DNA from: Pseudomonas crudilactis
GTDB lineage: Bacteria; Pseudomonadota; Gammaproteobacteria; Pseudomonadales; Pseudomonadaceae
Reading direction: 5' to 3'
NCBI RefSeq assembly: GCF_013433315.1
Contig: NZ_WXVV01000018.1
Span: 1-64,000 of the forward strand
DNA length: 64,000 nt
In this document: positions 48,831 to 55,392 of the stretch, piece by piece
Layout of the letters: every line of letters begins with the position of its first letter
Numbering within the stretch: position 1 is the stretch's first letter
Translations under genes and position numbers: made by a program
Notes under the pieces: model-generated
Told to the model about the DNA's origin: nothing
What the model saw: the letters and a program-made list of their open reading frames with translations, nothing else
Databases searched by the model: none

Positions 48831-49763
48831 TTACAACGTCTTACTCAAACGAATCAGCAAATCTTTCAATGCCTTACGCTCGGCGACGCTGCCACCGATG
48901 TTGATTTGTGTCACTAGCCGTTCGATCTGAAGCTGCGGGCCAGACACCTCGGGCAGATTCAGGTGCTCCGGCAGAATCTCGTCGCCGGTACTCACCAGCA
49001 AGGCAAAGTGAATGACATTTTCCAGCTCGCGGGTGTTGCCCGGCCAACTGTGTTGTTCGAGCACGTGCTGCGCCGCTTCGCTGATCAGCGGCACGGGCAA
49101 GTCGAGGCGCTGGCTGTAAATGCCGAGGAAATACTCGGCCAGCGAAAGAATGTCGCCGATGCGCGCGCGCAAGGCGGGCAATTCCAGTTGCCCATCGCTC
49201 AGGTAGTGATAGAGCCGCTCATGAAATTTGCCGGCGTCCACCGCTTGCGCCAGATCGATGCTGGTCGCCGCCACCAGGCGCACATCCACTGGACTCGGCT
49301 GCGGCGCACCAACCCGGGTGACTTCGTGGTTCTCCAAAGCCGCCAGCAATTTGATCTGGATCGGCAGCGGCAAATCGCCGATTTCATCAAGGTACAAGGT
49401 GCCGCCATTGGCCGAACCGAACCATCCGGCGCGGCTGCTGGCCGAACCGCTGTAGGTGCCAGCGGCATAGCCGAACAGTTCGGCATCGGCGTAAGTGGGG
49501 CTGATGGCGCCGCAATTGACCGAGACGAATAAGCCGCTGCGATCACTGGCGCGATGGATGTGCCGGGCGAGCAATTCTTTACCTGTCCCCGTCTCACCGC
49601 GAATCAATACTGAAATCGCACGCGGGGCTAATAGCTCCAACTCCTCGCGCAACTGACGCGAGCGCGGGTCGACAAAAACCAGCGCTTTGGCACGAATGCT
49701 CAGGGGGCTTTTTTCAGCGTCGGGAAAGGTCAGCAATGGCTGACCGAATGTTTCAAAACTCAT
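48831..49763 (-). CDS. Sigma-54 activator-like AAA+ protein with degenerate GAFTGA and no DNA-binding domain
   Basis: This 310-residue protein is an NtrC-type AAA+ domain: Walker A GETGTGKE (56-63), Walker B GTLYLDEIGD (121-130) and the sensor region PGNTRELENVIHF. It resembles SfnR-type regulators of sulfone use. The sigma-54-contacting loop, normally GAFTGA, reads AGTYSGS (101-107). The C-terminus ends ERKALKDLLIRLSKTL, with no Fis-type helix-turn-helix. It may therefore act without touching sigma-54 or DNA directly, or as a partner or antagonist of another activator; this is inference. The upstream hydrolase gene lies 54 bases away. Confidence 0.75.
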   Translation of the reverse strand: MSFETFGQPLLTFPDAEKSPLSIRAKALVFVDPRSRQLREELELLAPRAISVLIRGETGTGKELLARHIHRASDRSGLFVSVNCGAISPTYADAELFGYAAGTYSGSASSRAGWFGSANGGTLYLDEIGDLPLPIQIKLLAALENHEVTRVGAPQPSPVDVRLVAATSIDLAQAVDAGKFHERLYHYLSDGQLELPALRARIGDILSLAEYFLGIYSQRLDLPVPLISEAAQHVLEQHSWPGNTRELENVIHFALLVSTGDEILPEHLNLPEVSGPQLQIERLVTQINIGGSVAERKALKDLLIRLSKTL

Positions 49764-49817
49764 GGCAGACTCCCGCCCAAAACCGCCGGCAGACGGGGGC
49801 GTTGAAAGAAATAAAAA

Positions 49818-50399
49818 TCAGGCGCGGCGGCGGGCGTGGTGTTCCATGCGGTTTTGCAGGCGATAGAGATAAGCGAAACCCTGCTCCCAGCGCTGATGCC
49901 CGGACTTGACGTTGATGTGTCCGGCACCGGCGAGAATCCCCGCCTCGGCGCCCCAGTTGCGCGCCAGCTCCAGCGCGCGCGGCGCACTCACGGCAGCATC
50001 GTTGTCGGAGCTGACCACCTGGCTTGGAAATGGCAGCAGATCGGTCGGAATCGGTGCGAAGTTGCGCAGTGCCGGGGCGCAGGCCGGACGTTCGACATCC
50101 GCTGGCGCAACCAGCAAGGCCCCGCGGACCTGACGCAGGTATTGCAGCGGCGCAGTGGCTGCCCAGTGGGCAACGGTAACGCAGCCGAGGCTGTGCGCGA
50201 TAAGGATGACGGGCGTGCTGTCGGCAGCAATCGCCTCGGCCAGTGCCGCGACCCAGTCTTCTCGACGCGGCGTCAGCCAGTCGGCCTGCTCGACCCGCGC
50301 ACTGTTCGGCAGGCTGTTCTGCCAGTGGCTTTGCCAATGATCTTCTGGCGATCCTTGCCAGCCCGGCACAATCAGGTAGCGGATTGATTCGTTGCGCAT
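49818..50399 (-). CDS. RBBP9/YdeN-family serine hydrolase
   Basis: This 193-residue alpha/beta hydrolase begins RYLIVPGWQGSPEDHWQ as in the RBBP9/YdeN family. The nucleophile is S70 in IAHSLGC, the acid is probably the aspartate in SSDNDA and the histidine is in GAGHINVKSG. The natural substrates of this family are unknown. It appears to be the first gene of a run with the sigma-54 activator-like gene and perhaps metQ. A GGAATAAGA motif lies 63-81 bases upstream, which hints at sulfur control. Confidence 0.85.
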   Translation of the reverse strand: MRNESIRYLIVPGWQGSPEDHWQSHWQNSLPNSARVEQADWLTPRREDWVAALAEAIAADSTPVILIAHSLGCVTVAHWAATAPLQYLRQVRGALLVAPADVERPACAPALRNFAPIPTDLLPFPSQVVSSDNDAAVSAPRALELARNWGAEAGILAGAGHINVKSGHQRWEQGFAYLYRLQNRMEHHARRRA

Positions 50400-50461
50400 G
50401 GGGAGCTCTCCTGCGTCGTGTCTGTTCCTGAACGAGTATAGGGAGGGGATTTATATTCGTT

Positions 50462-50480
50462 AAGGAATAAGAAGCTATTT
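50462..50480 (-). promoter_or_regulatory. GGAATAAGA-type motif upstream of the RBBP9-like hydrolase
   Basis: AAGGAATAAGAAGCTATTT differs from the copy at 47498-47517 by one missing G. It lies 63-81 bases upstream of the start codon, a usual distance for an activator site. Confidence 0.4.
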
Positions 50481-50528
50481 ATTAAGACCTGAATTGAATA
50501 TGAGATGTGTGCATGGCTTGAAATCTTT

Positions 50529-50696
50529 TCCCCCTCACCCCAGCCCTCTCCCCCAAGGGGGCGAGGGGGAAGGGAGCCGATCACCTGGCCTTTCAAATCC
50601 GGAGTTCGACTGGGTATTTCAGGTCGGCGTATAGCGGCCAAACAACGCGGTCAGTCCCCTCTCCCTCCGGGAGAGGGCTAGGGTGAGGGGCTTTTC
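50529..50696. repeat. Long intergenic repeat, family C
   Basis: The ends CCCCCTCACCCCAGCCCTCT and CTCCGGGAGAGGGCTAGGGT flank a centre with GGTATTTCAGGTCGGCGTAT. It fills most of the gap between the hydrolase promoter and the exbD terminator. Confidence 0.8.
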
Positions 50697-50710
50697 TCCC
50701 TGCCAAAAAT

Positions 50711-50746
50711 AAAAAAAGGGCCGCACCCTGCCAAGGAGACGGCCCC
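50711..50746 (-). terminator. Rho-independent terminator after exbD
   Basis: On the minus strand GGGCCG and CGGCCC pair around 16 bases and are followed by TTTTTTT (the A-run at 50711-50717 on the plus strand). It lies about 20 bases downstream of the exbD stop. Confidence 0.75.
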
Positions 50747-50764
50747 GGAAAAACATGAAATCTG

Positions 50765-51166
50765 TTACCGCGCAGTAATCACCGACAACTTGGTAATCCC
50801 CGCCCGTTCAATCGAAGCCATGGCCCGTGCCACTTCGCCGTAGTTCACCCCGTCATCGGCCTGCAATTGCACGCGCACTTCCGGGTCCTTGGCCTTGGCC
50901 GACTTGAGGTTGAATTCCAGCAAGTCCGGCTGAATCTCATCCTTGTTGATAAACAGTTTGCCCGCGCCGTCGATGCTCACCACCAGCGGATCCTTCTGCT
51001 CGACCGGCGCCACCGCCTCAGTCTTCGGCAGATTGATCGGGATCGCGTTGGTCAGCAGCGGCGCGGTGACGATAAACACCACCAGCAGCACCAGCATCAC
51101 GTCCACTAGCGGCGTCACGTTGATCTCGCTGAGTACCTCGTCACTGTCTTGCGTGGAGAAGGCCAT
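50765..51166 (-). CDS. exbD: TonB-system energy transducer ExbD
   Basis: This 133-residue protein has one N-terminal membrane helix containing the proton-carrying aspartate in INVTPLVDVMLVLLVVFIV, then a periplasmic domain. With ExbB it harvests the proton gradient to energise TonB. It starts one base after the exbB stop. The gene order tonB-exbB-exbD is that of the tonB2-exbB1-exbD1 operon of P. aeruginosa. Confidence 0.93.
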   Translation of the reverse strand: MAFSTQDSDEVLSEINVTPLVDVMLVLLVVFIVTAPLLTNAIPINLPKTEAVAPVEQKDPLVVSIDGAGKLFINKDEIQPDLLEFNLKSAKAKDPEVRVQLQADDGVNYGEVARAMASIERAGITKLSVITAR

Positions 51167-51167
51167 A

Positions 51168-51893
51168 TCAGGACGCCTCCTTCACTTTTGCCGCGTTGCC
51201 CGGCGCTGCAACCTTGTGCGCGGTCGGGTGGATCAACACACGGAACGCACTCTTCTGCGCCAGGCTGTAGAAGTCGTGGGCGAAGTCATCGAGATCCGCC
51301 GCCGTCAGTTTCAGACGACGCAAAAAGTAGTTGTAAACCAGCACCGCTGGCACCGCGACGGCGATCCCCACACCAGTCGCAACCAGTGCCGCACCGATCG
51401 GCCCGGCCACCGTTTCCAGGCTCGCCGAACCTGCCGCGCTGATGCCTTTCAACGCTTCCATGATTCCCCACACCGTGCCGAACAAACCAATGAACGGCGA
51501 CGTACTGCCAATACTGGCGACCACTGCCAAGCCTGTTTCCAGCGAACGCCGTTCGCGGACAATTTGCTGGCGCAGTGCGCGCTCCAGTCGATCCTGATGG
51601 TTGATCGCCTGGCTCAAATCATTGGCCTGTGGCGCCTCGCCCACTTGAATCGCTGCGTAACCGGCCTGCGCTACTCGTGCGGCGGCGCCGGGTTGGGTCT
51701 CGCTCAATTCAGCGGCGGAATCCAGACTCGACGCCGCCCAGAAACGTTTATGAAAACGCCGGTCCTGTGCCTTCAGACGTCCGAACTGCACAGCCTTGAG
51801 CGATGCCAGGCCCCAGGTGGCGACGGAAAAAACCACCAGCAGCCAGATCACCGCGCTTTCGATGGATTCCAGTGGAGATGCCAGTAACGTCAT
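51168..51893 (-). CDS. exbB: TonB-system energy transducer ExbB
   Basis: This 241-residue inner-membrane protein has three membrane segments (about 12-32, 125-148 and 165-190). The MotA/ExbB signature region is ASIGSTSPFIGLFGTVWGIM followed by GPIGAALVATGVGIAVAVPAVLVYN. It forms the pentameric channel around ExbD. It follows tonB by 45 bases. Confidence 0.93.
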   Translation of the reverse strand: MTLLASPLESIESAVIWLLVVFSVATWGLASLKAVQFGRLKAQDRRFHKRFWAASSLDSAAELSETQPGAAARVAQAGYAAIQVGEAPQANDLSQAINHQDRLERALRQQIVRERRSLETGLAVVASIGSTSPFIGLFGTVWGIMEALKGISAAGSASLETVAGPIGAALVATGVGIAVAVPAVLVYNYFLRRLKLTAADLDDFAHDFYSLAQKSAFRVLIHPTAHKVAAPGNAAKVKEAS

Positions 51894-51938
51894 GATGTAT
51901 TCCCTCGTGTAAACATTTCGCGCGAATTTGGTTTCGGT

Positions 51939-52748
51939 TTAATGAATCTTGAAATCGATGGGCACGCTGACCCAGCCGTCCTGGGCCACATCACCCTGCT
52001 TGGCCGGAACGAAACTCCAACGCTTCACGGCATTCAGCGCCGCGTCGTCGAGCTGTTGCCGGCCACTGCTTTTGGCTATCTGGATCTCACCCGGTTTACC
52101 GCTGGCAAGCACATGCACGCGCAGCAACACCGTGCCTTCCCAACCGCGACGCTGAGCCAGCGACGGATATTCCGGTGCCGGGTTTTTCAGGTACGCGGCA
52201 TTTGCCGAGGCCGGGGTTACCGGTGCCGGCGCGGGAGGTGCAGGTGGCGCTGGCGCCGCAACCGGGGCTGCCGGTTGTGGCGGCGCCGGTGGTTGCTCAA
52301 GCGCTTTCGGTGTTGGTTTGGGTGCCTGTTTAACCACCGGTTTCGGTTTCGGAACGGGTTTTGGCGGCGGCGGTTTTACCGCCAGTTCGTCTTCCACCGG
52401 CGGCGGTGGCTCAACCACAGGCGCAGGTGGTGGCGGCTCGACAACCGGTGGCGCTGGCGGCGCCGGGCGCGAGAACTCGATGGTCATCGGCGGAATTTCC
52501 GGTGGCACGATCGGCAGCACTGGCGTCGGCTTCTGGCTGATCCAGTAGATCACCGCGCCGTGCACCACCAATGCGAGCACGCCGAGCAGAATAGTTTCGC
52601 GCCGACTCAGAATTCCCTTGGGCGCACGCTGCAAACGCAACTGCCCCAACGGCACACGATGCGGCCGGCCGAGATCGACCAACTCGCCACCCGGCGTCTG
52701 ACGCCACAGCAATTCCTCTGCGCTGGCGGCGGTCTGGACATTGCCCAT
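51939..52748 (-). CDS. tonB: TonB protein
   Basis: This 269-residue protein spans the periplasm and transmits energy to outer membrane receptors. A cytoplasmic N-terminus of about 50 residues precedes the membrane anchor (about 52-70, ILLGVLALVVHGAVIYW), a proline-rich linker (about 75-180, with VEPPPPAPVVEPPPPVEDE and KPVPKPKPVVKQ) and the C-terminal TonB domain (YPSLAQRRGWEGTVLLRVHV onward). The extended N-terminus is typical of Pseudomonas TonB proteins. ATG 52748 follows GGGAG; an upstream ATG adds 24 residues. It probably serves the receptor encoded about 3 kb away. Confidence 0.92.
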   Translation of the reverse strand: MGNVQTAASAEELLWRQTPGGELVDLGRPHRVPLGQLRLQRAPKGILSRRETILLGVLALVVHGAVIYWISQKPTPVLPIVPPEIPPMTIEFSRPAPPAPPVVEPPPPAPVVEPPPPVEDELAVKPPPPKPVPKPKPVVKQAPKPTPKALEQPPAPPQPAAPVAAPAPPAPPAPAPVTPASANAAYLKNPAPEYPSLAQRRGWEGTVLLRVHVLASGKPGEIQIAKSSGRQQLDDAALNAVKRWSFVPAKQGDVAQDGWVSVPIDFKIH

Positions 52749-53103
52749 TGATTCACTCCCTGCGGTCTTTTTGCGTTCTCTACAAAAACTGCCGATCAAC
52801 CGTTTTGTTGAATCCCCCACGGTGGATCGTTGGGTGAATCATTGGGCTTGAAGCTTATCTCCGAAAGTAACCTTTCAAGTTATATATAGACCATTTGGCT
52901 ATATTAAAATTGATCATTTCTCGCAAAGCCACGCCAATCAAGGGCCGCAGCCCAGCGCCAAAAACGCCATGCTTTTCAAGCATTAAAAGTATTCGCTGAA
53001 GGTATGGGGCAGCCCTACATTCCTGCTTACAACAATCAAGTTGCGCGATTAGTCGTGGACGCATTAGATCATCAGCGCATGTTCAATCGACTCAGGAAGA
53101 GTA
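52749..53103. other. Intergenic region between tonB and a divergent small gene
   Basis: The stretch 52870-52920 is AT-rich (TTATATATAGACC, GGCTATATTAAAATTGATC) and probably holds promoters for both directions. No supported gene is seen; a 69-codon minus-strand frame looks random. AGGAAG lies five bases before the next gene's start at 53104. Confidence 0.45.
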
Positions 53104-53418
53104 ATGATGCAATTAACCAAACGGACAATGATTTACATGGCGCTACTACTGGCGCCCTTATCGGTGGCCTCGGCCGCGACGAAGATCACGCTGCCTGCGC
53201 AACTGGAGATCAGCAACAAAACCAGCTTCCCCCTTTATGTATTTCAAAACGAGTGGCGCAAAGTTGTGTTGCCGGGCGAACGTATTCAGACCAAGGACTA
53301 CAAAGAGTCAGCTGTGACAGTCGCTACATCGACACCCGAGGCGGCGATCAAGTTTGTGACGCTTAGTCACGCAAAAGGCTGCAGAGCGCAAACCTGTGTA
53401 TTAATTACGGGCAATTAA
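53104..53418 (+). CDS. Small secreted protein of unknown function
   Basis: This 104-residue protein has a signal peptide (MALLLAPLSVASAA, cleavage near residue 25). The mature part of about 80 residues (ITLPAQLEISNKTSFPLYVF) looks beta-rich, and two cysteines near the end (GCRAQTC) could form a disulfide. There are two ATGs in a row (53104 and 53107); the first is five bases from AGGAAG. I do not recognise the family. A strong bidirectional terminator follows. Confidence 0.55.
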   Translation: MMQLTKRTMIYMALLLAPLSVASAATKITLPAQLEISNKTSFPLYVFQNEWRKVVLPGERIQTKDYKESAVTVATSTPEAAIKFVTLSHAKGCRAQTCVLITGN

Positions 53419-53463
53419 CTGATCGCCGGTATCGTAGCGGCGACTTTCTCGAGGGTTATAAAA

Positions 53464-53496
53464 AAGCCGCCACGCCCGATAAAGGCGTGGCGGCTT
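53464..53496. terminator. Bidirectional Rho-independent terminator
   Basis: AAGCCGCCACGCC and GGCGTGGCGGCTT form a perfect 13-base-pair stem around seven bases. A-rich and T-rich flanks on each side let it stop both the small secreted gene and the converging gene at 53509. Confidence 0.92.
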
Positions 53497-53508
53497 CTTT
53501 AGCCACTG

Positions 53509-53835
53509 TTACTGCTTGACGAACTCCCCTGCCAGGGTCACTACTTCACCGTCAAAGTTAGTACGGGAACCGGCCGCGCGAACTTTCGCGTAATTGTGAT
53601 CGGGAGAAAACAATGACCATGCTTGAAACCCGCTATTACCATTCAGACCGACAAACGTAATGGTGGTAGGTTGTCCGGTGCTGTTCTGGAAATGGTAATG
53701 CCCGTAGCTGACGTCATAGTTAACGCCGCCCTGGCTGAACGTGCCACTGAATGTACCGTTGGAATCGTTGCCATCGGTAATCGTCAGTTTGGCGCCAGCG
53801 TTAGCGTTCACATAAGTGCCATTAATGCTCGACAT
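53509..53835 (-). CDS. Small beta-rich protein, possibly avidin-like
   Basis: This 108-residue protein has no signal peptide and no cysteine. It begins SSINGTYVNANAGAKLTITD and continues NGTFSGTFSQGG, a pattern like the first two strands of avidin/streptavidin (GTW-N-GS-hydrophobic strand-G-GT). A later FQAWSLFSP could match a tryptophan strand. Several biotin-contacting residues are not clearly conserved, so the resemblance may reflect a general calycin-like barrel. The ATG at 53835 has AAAGGAA eight bases upstream; an earlier start adds 30 residues. Placement beside sulfate-ester genes may be fortuitous. Confidence 0.45.
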   Translation of the reverse strand: MSSINGTYVNANAGAKLTITDGNDSNGTFSGTFSQGGVNYDVSYGHYHFQNSTGQPTTITFVGLNGNSGFQAWSLFSPDHNYAKVRAAGSRTNFDGEVVTLAGEFVKQ

Positions 53836-54025
53836 GATTCGATTTCCTTTATCGTTGGGATAAGTATCTTCCGATGAGAGCAAGTTTCCTCCTGGAAACT
53901 CACGACAGTCAGGATGGTTGCACATTCAATTATTGTCCACGCGACTTACTAACGAATTTGCAATAAGCACCCTTCAACCCGCTCATAACTTATCGCCGTT
54001 CGTTCGAACACTAATTCCAATTCAA

Positions 54026-55369
54026 CTAACGACTGGCATTGGTTTGTTGCGCGCCGACAACCGGGGCATTAACCGCCGTCTCGGAGCGTGGCGTACCGGT
54101 TGGCACCCAGTCATAACTCACAGGCAACGCCCGATAGACCCAATTGCTGATCGCGTCGCTGCCCGGCGCCTTACCGAGATACGGGCTGACGTATTCCCAG
54201 ACATTTTCACCACTGGCCGTCACCTGGAAAAACCGTCCGTTCATGCCTTCGTCGATCAGCGTGTTGCCGTTGGGCAAGCGCCGCGCGCTGCTGATAAACG
54301 AGCTGTAGAACGCCCACCCCGGTTGCTTCGAATTGGCCGCGCTGTACTGCCAGACGATCTCACTTTTCACCGGATCGATTTCCAGTACCCGCGAGCCGGA
54401 AATCAGCCCGAGGGTAACGTTCGGATAACCCGCCGATCCCTGGTTATCGAACACCAGCAAATTGCCGGCACCTGGCAATCCGGCCGGAATGATGTGTGCA
54501 TCATGCTGACCGACGAACTGATCCACCGGGCGCGGCAATTTTTGCGCAGTTTTCGGGTTGATCAGCGGCAGGTTCGGGCCGAGACGCCAGACCACTTTGC
54601 CGCTGTTCTTGTCGATGATCGCGATGAAGTTGGCGTTGCGTGAATCGATCAGCAGGTTGTCCGGATTGAAGCGCTTGTCACCGGCATCGAACCACTTGTT
54701 CGGCCCCACCAGACTGAGGTTGTTGATGTGCAGGTAGTCCGGATTTTCACTGGCGCGCACCAGCTTCAACTGCTCGGCGGTGAAGCCGAATTCATTCAGA
54801 TGCTCCGAGGCCAGCCACTGCCATTTCAGCGCGCCGTCGGGGCTGACTTCATAGATCGCATCGTCAATCACCTCGGGCACTTTAAAGCCTTTGACCTTGT
54901 GCACCTTGTTCGCCAGCACCACGGTGTTGCCGTTGCTCAAACGGCGCTGATCATGGTGTTGTTGCGCTGCGCCACCGGGCGCCTTGTCGCCCCACTGCCA
55001 GACGACTTTGCCATTCCAGTCCAGCTCGCCGACGCTCTGATTGCCCAACCCGTTGCCGGCCGAACCGAGTTTACCGGGATCCTTTTCACTCAGTTGCAAC
55101 AGCACATGGCCGCGCTCGCCGCCGACCAGTTTCGGGTCGATGATCGCTGACGGGAAACCTGCCTGTGGCCAGGTTTTCACCTCGTTGCCGTTCATGTCGA
55201 TCAGGTGCGTCTGCTTGTCGGCGCCGCTGAAAATCACGTACTGATTGAAAGCCTTGTTCGGGTCATAACGGGTCACGCCGGTCGGGTAAACACTCGGTGC
55301 GGCGAATGCGCCGGCACTGAGCACTGCGCCGGACAGCAACACCGGCAAAGCGGTTTTGATACGCAACAT
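54026..55369 (-). CDS. Periplasmic arylsulfate sulfotransferase (AssT family)
   Basis: This 447-residue protein has a signal peptide (cleavage near AFA, residue 23) and a beta-propeller pattern of repeating strands (VGELDWNGKVVWQWGD, NSGKVVWRLGP, KSEIVWQYSA, GENVWEYVSP). Histidine segments AQQHHDQRRLSNGNTVVLAN and FVGQHDAHIIP match the AssT family, which moves sulfate from aryl sulfates to other phenols through a sulfohistidine. The protein has no cysteine, so it cannot carry the disulfide of enterobacterial AssT, and no dsbL/dsbI genes are nearby. It follows a TonB receptor gene by 23 bases, so the two form an operon. Confidence 0.85.
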   Translation of the reverse strand: MLRIKTALPVLLSGAVLSAGAFAAPSVYPTGVTRYDPNKAFNQYVIFSGADKQTHLIDMNGNEVKTWPQAGFPSAIIDPKLVGGERGHVLLQLSEKDPGKLGSAGNGLGNQSVGELDWNGKVVWQWGDKAPGGAAQQHHDQRRLSNGNTVVLANKVHKVKGFKVPEVIDDAIYEVSPDGALKWQWLASEHLNEFGFTAEQLKLVRASENPDYLHINNLSLVGPNKWFDAGDKRFNPDNLLIDSRNANFIAIIDKNSGKVVWRLGPNLPLINPKTAQKLPRPVDQFVGQHDAHIIPAGLPGAGNLLVFDNQGSAGYPNVTLGLISGSRVLEIDPVKSEIVWQYSAANSKQPGWAFYSSFISSARRLPNGNTLIDEGMNGRFFQVTASGENVWEYVSPYLGKAPGSDAISNWVYRALPVSYDWVPTGTPRSETAVNAPVVGAQQTNASR

Positions 55370-55392
55370 GATGCAGTTCCTTGCGTGACGAA

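Noticed and set aside
52855..53064. 69-codon minus-strand frame upstream of tonB
   Set aside because: No ribosome-binding site or recognisable sequence, and it overlaps the probable promoter region of tonB.
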